64,000 nt of DNA, from positions 58,597,384 through 58,661,383 of the forward strand of contig NC_091250.1 of assembly GCF_042477335.2 (NCBI RefSeq), read 5' to 3'. Shown here in pieces: positions 43,314-55,088 of the stretch. The position numbers and the translations under genes are program-made. Within the stretch, counting starts at the first letter, position 1. Every line of letters begins with the position of its first letter. Below the pieces are notes generated by a model that had not been told where the DNA came from, made no database searches, and saw only the letters and a list, made by a program, of their open reading frames with translations. Source of the stretch: Ovis canadensis. Lineage: Eukaryota > Chordata > Mammalia > Artiodactyla > Bovidae.

Positions 43314-43440
43314 TTTATTTATTTATTTATTTTGCCACCCTGCATGGTATGTGGGATTTTAATTCCCTGACCTTGGATTGAACTTGTATCCCTCATATTG
43401 CAAGTGCTGTCTTAACCACTGGGCTGCCAGGGAAATCCTC
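43314..43440 (-). mobile_element. CHR-type SINE, opposite orientation
   Basis: (TTTA)n tail at left, 'ggattttaattccctgacc', 'ttggattgaacttgtatccc', 'taaccactgggctgccaggg'. TSD of 14 bp with one mismatch (ATAGTGAGAATTTA / ATAGTGAAAATTTA) at 43300-43313 and 43441-43454. Confidence 0.9.
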
Positions 43441-43510
43441 ATAGTGAAAATTTAGATGAGATGGTACAGTTAACATAACTTAGAACACTCTCCACTTAGT
43501 GATCATTACA

Positions 43511-43870
43511 GTGTCCTTTAAAGTGTAGCTCTTACTGTTTTTTCTATTAATATTAGTGCAAAGACTAAAATTAGGGAAATAATTTCAGGTAATCACCTCT
43601 TGCTACATGCTCACTTTACTTCCTTATCCCTTTCATTGGTACTAAAGCAGTGATTGGTGAAGGGCATCCATTGGTAGGTCTAAGAAAGCAGCAGCTCGTC
43701 CTTTTGGCCATGGAGGGTTATTCTTTTCTGGACTAGAGTTCCAATCCAGTGCTCCATTTCTCCATTACTTTTCCACATCCACCGTGCCCAGGGGATGGAG
43801 GGCTGCCTTCCAGAGAGTGACTTGCTTTTCTAAAGCTGCTGCCTGCTGAGTGAAGATTTGGGAACCATCC
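43511..43870. other. No gene seen
   Basis: Unique-looking DNA. The 193-codon minus-strand frame 43765-44346 begins here but is mostly antisense BovB. Confidence 0.5.
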
Positions 43871-43880
43871 TGCTTCCCAG

Positions 43881-44455
43881 AATCACTGCAGGTGGTGATT
43901 GTAGCAATGAAAAGACGCTTACTCCTTGGAAGGAAAGTAATGACCAACCTAGACAGCATATTAAAAAGCAGAGACACTACTTTGCCAACAAAGGTCCATC
44001 TAGTCAAGGCTATGGTTTTTCCAGTGGTCATGTATGGATGTGAGAGTTGGACTATAAAGAAAGCTGAGCGCTGAAGAATTGATTCTTTTGAACTGTGGTG
44101 TTGGAGAAGACTCTTGAGAGTCCCTTGGACTGCAAGGAGATCCAACCACTCCATCCTAAGGGAGATCAGTCCTGGGTGTTCATTGGAAGGACTGATGTTG
44201 AAGCTGAAACTCCAACAGTTTGGCCACCTGGTGTGAAAAGCTGACTCCTTGGAAAAGACCCCGATGCTGGGAAAGATTGAGGGCAGGAGGAGAAGGGGAC
44301 TACAGAGGATGAGATGGTTGGATGGCATCATTGACTCGATGGACATGGGTTTGGGTGGACTCTGGGAGTTGGTGATGGACAGGGAGGCCTGATATGCTGC
44401 GGTTCATTGGGTCACAAAGAGTCGGACACAACTGAGTGACTGAACTGAACTAAAG
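43881..44455 (+). mobile_element. BovB LINE 3' end, plus strand
   Basis: 'aatcactgcaggtggtgatt', 'atggttttteccagtggtc'-type block encoding AMVFPVVMYGCESWTIKKAE, ending 'gtgactgaactgaacta'. Direct repeat TGCTTCCCAG at 43871-43880 and 44456-44465; the right copy is the head of the adjoining Bov-tA. Confidence 0.92.
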
Positions 44456-44660
44456 TGCTTCCCAGGTGGCTTAGCTGGTAAAGAACCCGCCTGCAATATG
44501 GGAAACCTGGGTTCGGTCCTTGGGTCCTAGAGAAGGGAACAGCTATCCACTCCAATAGCCTGACCTGGAGAATTCCATAGATGGAAGAGCCTCGTGGCCT
44601 ACAATCCATGGAGTCACAAAGAGTCAGACACAACTGAGCAATTAACACTTTCGCTGCTTC
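44456..44660 (+). mobile_element. Bov-tA SINE (head duplicated by the BovB insertion)
   Basis: 'tgcttcccaggtggcttagc', 'tggtaaagaacccgcctgca', 'gagaattccatagatggaag', 'gcaattaacactttcgc'. Confidence 0.92.
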
Positions 44661-47600
44661 AAGTATGATCCTTTGTTGGGCTCCATGACCCTTTTGTGGG
44701 TTCAGTTCACATGTCAGGCAGAACCGAAAACATTTTATTTGCATAGCCACAGAGAAGACTGGTGTAGAAACCACACTTGTTTTCCACTCTCTCTCTCTCT
44801 CTTTTTCCTCCCCATAAATGACAATCTATGGCTCTTAGCACTTTAATAGACTGTGAATTGATTCGTGTGCAAGATGGAAATAGTGAAAGGGTTTGACTGA
44901 GAATAATTTTTTTCTTCTCTTTTCTGTGTTTCATTTTACAATAGAATGGGCTCTGAACACCTTCCAGATTCTCTTCCTTCTGATCACACTGTCTATTATA
45001 ATTCCGCCCGATGGCAAACTTCTCCTTATTGACTCTAAATTACATTTAATCCTGTTAGGATCACTTTTTATTGAAAGGCATGCATTGTGATGGCATTGAC
45101 GGGAGTCCAGAAGCCAAGATGCCCAGCTAGAGGAAAATAAACTCTTGGAGTTTCCTAATGCTTGTCATTTTCATGCTGGGCCCAGCTGTGTAGCCTCTTG
45201 AAGGATGTAGAGGATTGGGGTGTTCAGTGCCGATAATGGTGGGCTCCTGGGTGGTGTGGAAAACTCTCCACCACAAGGAAATAATCTTTTGAGCCCAGTG
45301 GACTAAGAACCAAAGGCCATTTTGTGCTAAGATAGTATAATTCTATTAGTGAAAGGCCCTTGCAGGGGGAAATTGCCTGTGCTAAAATCTGTGCACAAAT
45401 TAAAATAACTGGGCTAAGGGGGGGAAATATCTCTATAAAAGGCTTTATAACTCTAGTGGATAATAATATCCTTGTCACTTTCAGAGTTGAGTACCTAAAG
45501 ATACAGGAGCTTTTTTAAAACAACATATGGGCCTTCTCTACTAAACTTTAGATTGGATAATACATCCATTCTTGGGTGCTTATTTGACAAATTTGAAAGC
45601 TATGCCAAAGCGTTCTTTTATTCTTATCAAGAAAAAGGAAGACCAGAAATCTCTGAATATTATTGCTGTGTGTTGACACCTTATAAGATGTCATCTAAAA
45701 GCCCTATTTTGGCTAAATGTTTTGTGTCTGTAAGTTCCCTGTAATTTTGCATAGGATTTTTTTGGGGGGGGGAAGGAGTATTGTTAATATTTCTATTTTG
45801 ATATGGCTTGTAAAATTTATTTAAATGCACACCTCTGTTTGGAATAGCTTCATTAGGAAGAGGTGAATTGGGAAAAAGAAAAAGCTGTCAGCATAAATGC
45901 TGTTCCTTTTCCAGGGTGACAGAAATTGAAAGTCCAAAGGACTATAGCAGTTGAATAGCTAACTCCATGTATCACAGTGCTGTCTGCACGGCAGGCCCTC
46001 CTCACTGATTGGACGACAGCTGCAGATTTAAAGTTTATGCTACATTTCTCTAATTCTATGACAAAGACAATGTGATCAGCAGACTGTCAGATATTTGAAA
46101 ATTATGTCATGTAAGTAAATACACAGTTCATAATTCTATAAAAGGATGAAGGCAACATTTATTCTGGAATTAACCTGTAACAAAACAGATAATTCTTTGA
46201 GCTCTCACAATGGACTACAGTATCTAGTCCTGGTACATCTTTTTCTTAAATTATTGCAAAATTAAGATAGTAACCAACTGGTTTTACTTTCTCCTGCCCT
46301 TCTGTCTCCTTTCATTCTCTTCCTCCTCCCGACCTCCCCCTTTTGTTTCCCTCCTTTTCTCCCTTTCACTTTTATCCCGTATCTCGTTTATCCCGTATCT
46401 CTTCCTAACTCTCCATCTACTCACTTATTCACTCACCCGCCTGTTCACTTAGTCCTCCTCTTATCCTTTCATGAAACATGCATTAAGGACCTGTTTTAGC
46501 TCAGGCATGGTATGACTACATTTCGATCAAGACACATACAGCTTTGGTCCTCATGAAGCGTACAATTTGTGTGGAAATGGTGCTGGATTCCCCAAAGAAA
46601 GACCTACCTGCTTAGGCACCCACCAGAGATGTGCCCTCCCCCTCCTATTTAAAAATTGAGCTTGGTATATGATACTTGGAGTAAGTATTGGAGCAGTCAT
46701 CATGGGAAATAAAATTTTGCTGGACATCTTAAACTTATTTAAAAGTTTTGATTTTCTTCTTAATTTCAAAATCCATATGGTGTTGGAAGAGACACCATTA
46801 TCCTGTCAGAGCTTAGGGCCTCTAAAAGTCTTAATTGAGAACATGTGGGGAACAAGTAATTAGATAGTGACATTGAACAAGTAATTAGAAGTGTGATGAG
46901 GACGGTAAAGGAGAAGCACAGAGTGCTATGGAGCATGTGACGGGGGGCCTAACCTCCCTTCATTTTTCTTGATGAAATCCAAGACATGCACATTTCAAAC
47001 TACAACAGCATCAAGCCCTTGAAAGGGTTTCTGTTTACAGTGCGCCTGCAGTGGGTAAGGGGTGGAGAGAAGTAATCACTCTTACTGACTGCCTATGAAT
47101 TGGATACAAGCACAGTTCTGGGCAGACTAAGAAGGAACTGAAGACCCTTGAGAAAGGATTTGCAGGGCTAGGACAAAGATTTGTTACCCTGACAAAACTG
47201 AATGGTTGAACGACTTGACTTCAAAAAGTAAAAATCATTTTCTTTATCTGCAAATGGTAAGGAGAAAGGTAAAGGGAAGGTACACGTAGCAGACACATCA
47301 CTGGCGTTGTTGCATGGATAAACTTTCAACATTCTGCTCCTCGTGGCTTTGAGGTCTTCTGGAGGCCTAATATAAAATATGTTGACATAAAGACTAATTC
47401 CTGGGGTGGCTTTACAATAAACCGGAAGTAGCAACATATTACATGGTCCTTACAATGTCTGATGGAAAATTGTATGGGAATCATAGGAAGAACGCAGTGC
47501 AGTCTATTGATAGGCTACAAATCAGACGTTGCAGAAAAATTGGGTGACAGCAGTTCTGTGGTGTTTCTGGAAGTTCCCGTTTCTGTAGCTTTTGGCAATC

Positions 47601-48594
47601 TGTCATTTTTGGGGGGGAATCAGAGCTGCCGGTTTTCTCAGTTCCAATTCTGGCTGGATGGATGAAGTCTTTTGGTCAAGAGTGGCTGTACCTCCTTCAA
47701 GAGTAATAGAGTCTCAGGAAAAAATGGTATAGTTTAAGTATTTAATTCTGTAAACAAAAGAGAAACAGGAAACGAGATATCTTCCTACGAAGCAACCCAT
47801 TCCTGTTAGGGAATTCCGCTCATCATTTTTATTTTCTGGTATTTCCCCACTGTACAGTTTTTATTATTCAAATTTATTAAGGCTTTAAAAATTTAGACCT
47901 TAAACAAAAAAAACCTTTCTGTCCCCATAAGCCTAAAACTGAGGACGCGTATTATATTGATTGTTCACTTCCTAAGATGCTTTATCTTTAGTCTCATCTG
48001 AGCTCCACCAGTGTGAGCTGTTCTAAGAGAAATAGGCTATGCTGAGCCCTGGTGAAAATTTGAACGTCGATGTGTCCTCGAAGCATACCTATGAGATATA
48101 CTGAGAGCACAGTAAAATTGAGAATCCCCACTGTGGGGTATCCAGAAATCCTTTATTTGGCCGTTAAACTGTTCATAGAGCTTATTACTTTCAAGTGGTG
48201 ACAGAAAATCATTGAGAAAGGTCCTTCCTGTCCAGCAATGAATGACAAAGAAAACATCCCTGAGTATCAGTTGTCCTGGTGGTGGTTGCTCTGAGCTCTG
48301 GGCAGATGCAAAACGGCTTGCCAGGCAGCCCTGAAGATTTTACTTGAAAATATCATTTTCCCTAAAGTTTTGGGGGGTATGGGTTTACTTGTGTTTTAAT
48401 AATTATTATTGGAAGATTTCCCTTATGAGGCTGAACTGTCCTTCTATAATGCTTCTAAGGGAGAATCATAGATAAGGGAAGAAAGCATACTGAAAAGAGG
48501 CCAAGACTGAAGGACTAGTGGGAGATCACTGAGGGCATTCCTTAGCTCACAGAAGAGTGGAACATGAGCAGCTGAAAGATGCAAATCCTAGTTA
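44661..48594. other. Repeat-poor stretch, no gene seen
   Basis: About 4 kb with no young SINE or LINE. It holds a (CT)n run near 44786-44803, a C/T-rich block at 46300-46440 with a perfect 15-base tandem copy of TTTATCCCGTATCTC (46371-46401), and an old-repeat phrase near 46480-46570. Open frames (for example 45553-45744, 47168-47437, 47462-47665) have no recognisable domain or convincing splice context. Confidence 0.45.
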
Positions 48595-48790
48595 ATAGCC
48601 TGGCTTCCAGAGCCAGACAGACAGGGCTGAATTCTTTGCTCCACACTTTCTAGTTCTCTGAGCTTGGCTGGGCAAATTAACTTTTCAGAACCTCAGTTCC
48701 CTCATTTACAAAATTAGCTGCAAAATATTTCCTTCCTTACAGATATTATGAACATCATTAGTTGAGAGAATGTTTGTTAATCCCAATTAG
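48595..48790 (+). repeat. MIR SINE
   Basis: 'tggcttccagagccagacag', 'acagggctgaattctttgc', 'tgagcttggctgggcaaat', 'cctcagttccctcatttac'. Confidence 0.8.
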
Positions 48791-50670
48791 ATTGTATGTT
48801 TCTTTAGGTAAAAGAATACGGACTTTACAGAGCTAGTTAAAAAATACTGTATGAACAGCTACTGTATGCTGGTCACGTCTTTCTCCAGTGTGTTACCCCA
48901 TCCCACTGTGGTCAGTTTCATGTTCACAATGCAGTTAACACTTAAATACACTTTCTTAAGTATATACTTAAATATACTCTCAATAAATTTATTGAATTAA
49001 AGTGACCTACTTAGTGTGAGTCAACCTTTCTTCACCTGTCACACCCTCCTTAAAATAATGGGACTTTTAATTTGGACAACCTATTATTAAAAAGATGGAA
49101 TGACAAAATGTCTTCACAGTCTCCCATGGCATAGTTTTTCCTAGGGACATGCTTGATTAAAATTTGACACAGGGAAGTTTTTTTTTTTTTTTTTTTTTTT
49201 ATACAGGATGAAATGTATGCAAAAGACCATGACTATGTTACTATCATAGTTTGTATTCTTGAAGTTTGGATCTAATTTTTGATTTAGGCATTTTGCCCCC
49301 AATGAAATATTATATGTTATAATGTAGCAGCTAATAAGATCTGATACAGTGACTTTAAATTGAATTTCATTAAAAAAATAAGAGCATAAAATGTCTTCCT
49401 AATAGTCTTAATTAGGGAAAATGGAAGATCATAGTATTTCTGTATTAATGCACCAACTTAGATAATTGGGGTAATATGAAATGTGCAGTGAGAAAAATAG
49501 GAAGTTTGGAAGCCAAGGGAAAAATAACCCACTACTTTCCAGTTTCTAGGGTTTTTTGTTTTGGACCAAGGAAGCTCACCAGATGTCAAACACAATGTCT
49601 GAAAGTAATTATTCTTTTTCATGCATACGAGTCAGTATCGTACTACCGCAGCCCTTGTTTCGTAGTGCCTACTTCCCTGGGAAAGGCATTGTTCCTAGCT
49701 CACTGCTTCACAACTGCCTCTCGTCTCTTGATTAGGACATTGTATGAAAACAGTGCATTCGGCGCAGGGTTCTCACTAATCTCTCTCCTTTCATCCGAGC
49801 CTTCCCGTTTTTCAGAGAGCTCTGCCTTTGCATTTTTAATTGAACGCTCCTAAAAGCTGATATTCGTGAATTCTGCTTTCCTGAAATCTCTGTTCGCACC
49901 TCACTACGAAGGTCTTATCTGTCTCTTTTATATTTCAGTCTGGCTGGAGAGTAAAATTAGTTGTGATTTCCTAATTGGAAGCTACATGGGGCATCCACAT
50001 GATGATAACTGTACTGAGAACTCAATCTACCCAAGCGCTCTGAAACAGAAGGTCGCCATTTTGTAAAACCATAGAAAATGCTACCAGGCATTTTACAGAA
50101 TTGTCAATCAGGATAGAATGGACACTAATTGCTTCTCCCACAGCTGTTAACATTCCTCTTCAGTGGCCAAGCAACCCTTAAGACAGGAACAAACTCTTCT
50201 AGATGTCTGAAAATTTTCTACAAACTGAAGTACAGGTTTCCAAGGTGACTTCTGTGCCCAGCTGTCCATTGATTAACATGAATGAAGAGCTAACATTTCT
50301 GAACAAATAAAGTATTTTAAAGAGAATGATCTGAGTCTCCCAAAAGGATGTAGTGATCAAATAAATTTCTAGTTTATAATTTTGAGGAGTGTTTGTGATA
50401 TTATGGTATTATACTTTGCTTTTAACAATGTTCTCCAAAGTCGATGTAAAAAGTGAGTATATCAAAGGATGGATAGATCAATCCAATAGGGTCCATACTC
50501 ATAACGAGTTATTAAGAATTTCTTGTATATTTTTATCTAAAAATTTTAAAAAAGTAAGCTTTGCTAGTATTAAAGTAAAATTTTGCAGTAAGGAAAAATT
50601 TGCAGTAGGACAAGTTTATAGTTCATAAATAGATATAAATATATAGTGATTGCATGCTCTGAAAAATTAA
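48791..50670. other. Repeat-poor stretch with a CpG-retaining block
   Basis: T23 run at 49178-49200. The 49476-50066 part has two plus-strand frames (125 and 66 codons), more CpG than its surroundings and no recognised repeat. The frames have no domain. Candidate conserved non-coding DNA. Confidence 0.4.
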
Positions 50671-50674
50671 TGGG

Positions 50675-51110
50675 AGTGTATGTTAGTTATTTATATTGGT
50701 GTATAACAATTATTCCATAACATAACATCTTAAAACAGCAAGCATTTACAATCTCACAGTTTTTATGGGTCAGGAATCTGGGTATAATTCAGCTGGCTCC
50801 CTGTAGCTCAGGGTCTCTTATGAATTTGAAATAAAGCTGTTGACTAGGGCTGTGGTCACATTTTAGGCTGAACTAGAGGAGATTCTGTTTAAGGTTCACT
50901 CACCTATTTTATCGGTAAAATTCAGTCCCTGTCAGACTGTTTGAAGGCTTAAGTCCTGCACTGGCTGTTGGCTGGAGGCCTTTCTCCTTTCCTTGCCTTT
51001 TTATAGGGTAGCTCACAATATGGCAGCTGATTTTCCTTAGAGAAGATGAATGAGAGAGGTAAAGTATCCAAGTCAGAAGCCAGACTCTTTTACAACTTAG
51101 TCTGAGACGA
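50675..51110 (+). repeat. Ancient repeat, family X copy 3
   Basis: 'gttagttatttatattggtg', 'taacaattattccataacat', 'cttaaaacagcaagcattt', 'aatctcacagtttttatggg', 'cagctggctccctgtagctc'. Confidence 0.6.
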
Positions 51111-51164
51111 GGCATTCCATCATGTTTTCCATATTCTGTTTAGTGAGATTCCAGGTTCTAGTCA

Positions 51165-51378
51165 GTGTTCTGTGCTTAGTTAACTACTCAGTCATGTTTG
51201 ACTCTTTGTGACTGTTTCGACTGTGAGCCTCCAGCCTCCTCTGTTCATGGGATTCTTCAGGCAAGAAAACTGGAGTGGATTGCCATGCCCTCCTGCAGGG
51301 GTTCTTACCAACCCAGGGATCGAACCCATGTCTCCTGTATCTCCTGCACTGGCGGGTGGGTTCTTTACCACTGTTCAG
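51165..51378 (-). mobile_element. Bov-tA SINE
   Basis: 'ctcagtcatgtttgactctt', 'ctcctctgttcatgggattc', 'caacccagggatcgaaccc', 'ggcgggtgggttctttacc'. Confidence 0.92.
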
Positions 51379-51451
51379 TAGAATAGAATGATAGAATCAA
51401 GTCAAACAAAAATGAGTTGCTGAACCTAGCAACTTGACAGGAGCAGGTTAT

Positions 51452-51570
51452 TTGCTTGCTTGCTTGCTTTACTTCAGTTGTATCTGACTCTTCGCAACCC
51501 CATGGACTGTAGCCTGCCGGGCTCCTCTGTCCATGGGATTTCCCAGGCAAGAACACTGGAGTGGGTTGCT
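51452..51570 (-). mobile_element. Bov-tA SINE, 5'-truncated
   Basis: (TTGC)n tail at left, 'cttcgcaaccccatggactg', 'gccgggctcctctgtccatg', 'gaacactggagtgggttgc'. Confidence 0.92.
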
Positions 51571-51935
51571 ATATAAGGATTTAAATACAAGGAGGTAGCG
51601 ATTTGGGGGAACTACCTTAGAGACTACTTACCACAGAGCACGTGATTAAAAATTCTGGAGACTTTTTTTTAGAATACAGGTCTGTAGACGCTTTTGTAAA
51701 AATTCAGGTTGCAAATAGTTTAGGTAGCATTGGCCAAATATGATCAGCACTGTATATTCATCTTCTTTTTACTCTTTAAAAATATAAAATTTTTCTTAGC
51801 TTGAGGGTCATGCAAAAGTAGACCATGAGGCAGATTACTCCTTCTGACTGTTGTTTGCTAGGAGGTACTCTAGTAGACTTTGAGGTAGATTTTGGCTCAA
51901 AGCTCGAGATTTTTAATGATTAAAGCTATCCAATG
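51571..51935. other. No gene seen
   Basis: Unique-looking DNA. Confidence 0.5.
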
Positions 51936-52025
51936 ATGGACAGGAAAGCCTGGCATGCTGTAGTCCATGGGATCACAAAGAGTCAGGCATGTCTGAGTGA
52001 CTGAACTGAACTGAACTGAACTGAA
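51936..52025 (+). mobile_element. BovB LINE terminal 90 bp
   Basis: 'gatggacaggaaagcctggc', 'atcacaaagagtcaggcatg', then four-fold ACTGA repeats (GAACTGAACTGAACTGAACT). Confidence 0.9.
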
Positions 52026-52449
52026 TGATAGAATGGATTTGCTCAAAAAATTGGATGAATCACTTACTCATTGAATTCTTTAGACAGAATTAAACCATTG
52101 TCTCTCACTAGGTTAAGAGAGGTTGAGATTGGGATGGAAAGCAAGGAAAATGGATCAGTTCAGCCCTTACCAAAGTCAGAACATTAATTTAACAATAAAA
52201 GAGCCCCTGAATGAATAAAGTTGGAAATGATATGTAGTCTTTGCAATTTTGAAAGAAATACAAAATTTTAGCACATCCAAGTCTCTGAGAAGTAAAGAAA
52301 CTTGTGTTTTTCTGTTTCCTTTGAAATTATTTGACTCAAGAATCTCCTATCCCCTTTAATTTTAATAATATTTGTTACTTTTATTCCATAGAACAAACCT
52401 AGGAAACATAAGATTAAATGACTTATACTATCTCTTCCAACTTTTTAAT
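52026..52449. other. No gene seen
   Basis: AT-rich, unique-looking. Confidence 0.5.
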
Positions 52450-53095
52450 TTTATTTTTAAATTTTCATATATCTTTATTTTTTATTAAAGTATAGTTGAT
52501 GTACAATATTGTATACATTACAGGTATACTATATAGTGGTTCACAATTTTTACAGGTTTTATTACATATATAGTTATTATAAAATATTGGCTATTATACA
52601 GAAACATTGTATTATATAGTCTTATAGCTCAATTTGTACTTGATAGTTTGTACTTCTTAATCCCCTACTCCCATATTGCTCCTCCTCTCTTCCTTCTCCC
52701 CACTGGTAACCACTAGTTTATTCTATATCTGTGAATCTGCTTCTTTTCTGTTATATTCACTAGTTACATTCACCAGTTTTATTATATTCACTATATTTGT
52801 TAGTTTTGTATGTCTTAGACTTTGCATGTAAGTGATATTATACAATATTAGTCTTTATGTGTCTTATTTCTGTCTTATTGATTTGACTTATTTCACTTAG
52901 CATAATGTTTTCCAAGGCCATCCATGTTGCTGCAAGGGACAAAATTTCATTCTTTTCTATAGTTGAGTAGTATTCCATTGTGTGTATGTGTGTGCATCTG
53001 TATTGATGTCTGTCTGTCTGTCTATATACCACACCTTCTTTAATTCATCTGTTGCTGCACGCTTAGGTTGCTTTCATATCTTCCTCCAGCTTTTT
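52450..53095 (-). mobile_element. L1 3' end including ORF2 C-terminus
   Basis: The minus-strand frame 52838-53032 contains HTMEYYSTIEKNEILSLAAT and WMALENIMLSEISQ, the well-known L1 ORF2 C-terminal segment. The 3' UTR runs to the left ('aaagtatagttgatgtacaa'). A GTCT repeat occurs at about 53011-53027. Confidence 0.92.
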
Positions 53096-54419
53096 TAGTT
53101 CATGATTGTATACATTGTTAAGATATTATTTGTTTTTCTTTTTTTAGCTTATAGTTTTATGTATATCTGTCTTCCTAAGAGGATTAGGTCATTTTAACAT
53201 TTATCAATGCCTTATATCAGGCCTGGTCCTCTTGTTAGGCATGGAAAGGTAAAAATAGCATAGCTCTTGTCCTCAAAAAACATTAGTTTCTTCTAAGCTC
53301 TGAACGTTAGCACAGTGCTTTTCACACAGAAGCTACTTCGGAAAGGTTTGTTGAATGGATGAAGAATGAATAAAACCTTTTGAGCCATCTGGTATTATGG
53401 ACATAGAAAAACTCAATAAATGTATACGAAATAAATCAATGAATTCTGGTCGAAATGTTACAGCGCATTCAGTTATTCTGATGTTGCCATATACCTGCCA
53501 TATATGTTCCTGAACAATCAAACTATGTTTATCGCCATTATAAATTAAGATGCTTAAAGGAAACTTGGACTCCAGAAATTTGGATTCATACTACAAACTG
53601 CCACTTTAATAATAACTCTTGCAGATTCAGTTGACGTCTTTTCTACTAGATGGTTTGATACGACTGTGGCTTTCATCTTTGTATAATAGAGCATTATCTG
53701 GTTACAACACATAATTCAATTAACATTATCCTTTAAATTTCTCTATCCTCTGTCGATATGCTTAAATTTATTCCCCTTTATCCTTGCCTCTCCCATTTCA
53801 ACCTTAGAAACTACTGTCATTAATCTATATCTTTTGAGGCTATCATTCCACTTTAGCTAGGAGCCATTTCATTCTTATCATCCACAGTGCATCATCTGGG
53901 CTGTTCTTCTCTATCCTGCGTATTGCCATCAATATTCCATCCTTATATATTTTTAATCTCAGCCAAGAATATTGTATCATCTTAAATTCTGGTCAGATAA
54001 AATAAATGTTCCATTGGATATGTAAATGATCCTCTAAGCCAGATAAATTAGGAGGTTTTGCTTTCAGTGTTGAAAAAAGATCTTTATCCTTAAATCAGAC
54101 GTTAGGGAAACAAACGGAATGTTACATGCTGGCATATTTTAAATGCTAATTTTTTTACTTTCCTATGAAGGAAAAAAATGGCATTTGCAACTCAAGCTTT
54201 GCTCTGGAAAAAAAAGTTTTTTCATTTATTTACCAAAAAATAAGAAAAGGAGGATCAGGAGCATCTAGGGAAACTTTTTTTCTTTGCCTGTCTCTCCAGC
54301 TGTCAGGTTATAATAGCATTGGCCTCTGTTGCTGGGCTGGAAGAAAATGGATGCCCCTCAAATTAGCCTGGGAAATCAAATTTCATAATGTTTTAACTGG
54401 AAGTAATCTAAAATTATAC
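53096..54419. other. No gene; small MIR/L2-like end near 53290-53375
   Basis: 'gttagcacagtgcttttcac' and 'tttgttgaatggatgaagaa' resemble a MIR/L2 end. The rest is AT-rich and unrecognised. Frame 54165-54446 has no domain. Confidence 0.45.
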
Positions 54420-54600
54420 CTGATCCAACTCCATTTTTATAGTTGAGGAAGCTGGGAGGAAATATAGTTGAGGAAGCTAAAGGAAATTGCATGTATTATT
54501 AAAGGCCACATAATTCTCAAGACTAGACTGGAGGCCAAGTTTCATGGCTCCCAACTCAGTGCTCTTTCTACACTCGGCACATTGACTGAAACAAAGCAAA
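54420..54600 (-). repeat. MIR SINE with a small tandem duplication
   Basis: 'ccatttttatagttgaggaa' then a second 'atagttgaggaagct' about 25 bases on (54439 and 54464), followed by 'aaggccacataattctcaag' and 'caactcagtgctctttct'. Confidence 0.65.
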
Positions 54601-54888
54601 ATGATGAGTTTGTTGCAAAACTTCCCATCAGCAAGTCAGAAAACTTAAGATGAAAGGAGCAATGTCTTCCAAGTTGCTCACAGACTGGGGGATTTCTATG
54701 GGGTAAATGCAGAAGTCTTTTTTTTTTTTTTCAGTTTATTGGCTGCCTAGGGGTCTTCTTGCCTATGGATCAAGGACTCTGAGTCAGGGGAACAAGGAAG
54801 CCCACTGAGATGGCATGGACATACTTGGCATTTGGCGAGTGGCTGGCATCCTCTGCTGGTTTTGAGATGAGCTGTTAAGTTCCTGTGC

Positions 54889-55086
54889 ATGTGCCCTCAG
54901 TTGAGACCCCATGAACTATGTCTTACCAGGCTTCTCTGTGTCTGGAATTTTCCAGGCAAGAATACTGGAGTAAGTTGCCATTTCCTACTCCAGGGGATCT
55001 TCCCTACCCAGGGATTGAACCCAGGTCTCCTGTGTCTCCTGCATTTGTCAGGCAGATTCTTTACCACTGAGCCACCTGGGAAGCCC
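54889..55086 (-). mobile_element. Bov-tA SINE (left arm of a head-to-head pair)
   Basis: 'gaccccatgaactatgtct', 'tctggaattttccaggcaag', 'ccagggattgaacccaggtc', ending with the reverse head 'gccacctgggaagccc' at 55086. Confidence 0.92.
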
Positions 55087-55088
55087 TT

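Larger units (their letters stand above)
43090..43510 (+). repeat. MIR SINE carrying two CHR insertions
   Basis: MIR pieces are 'cctctgatttttctttccctc', 'atctgtatttaag' and 'aaatgaaactacct' before the first CHR; 'cctaccttataggactatag' between; 'atagtgaaaatttagatgag' after the second. Confidence 0.65.

Noticed and set aside
43765..44346. 193-codon minus-strand frame, the longest in the window
   Set aside because: Antisense to the BovB at 43881-44455, plus some flank; no domain.
49476..49853. 125-codon frame as a gene
   Set aside because: No domain, no splice or promoter evidence; kept only as a candidate conserved region.
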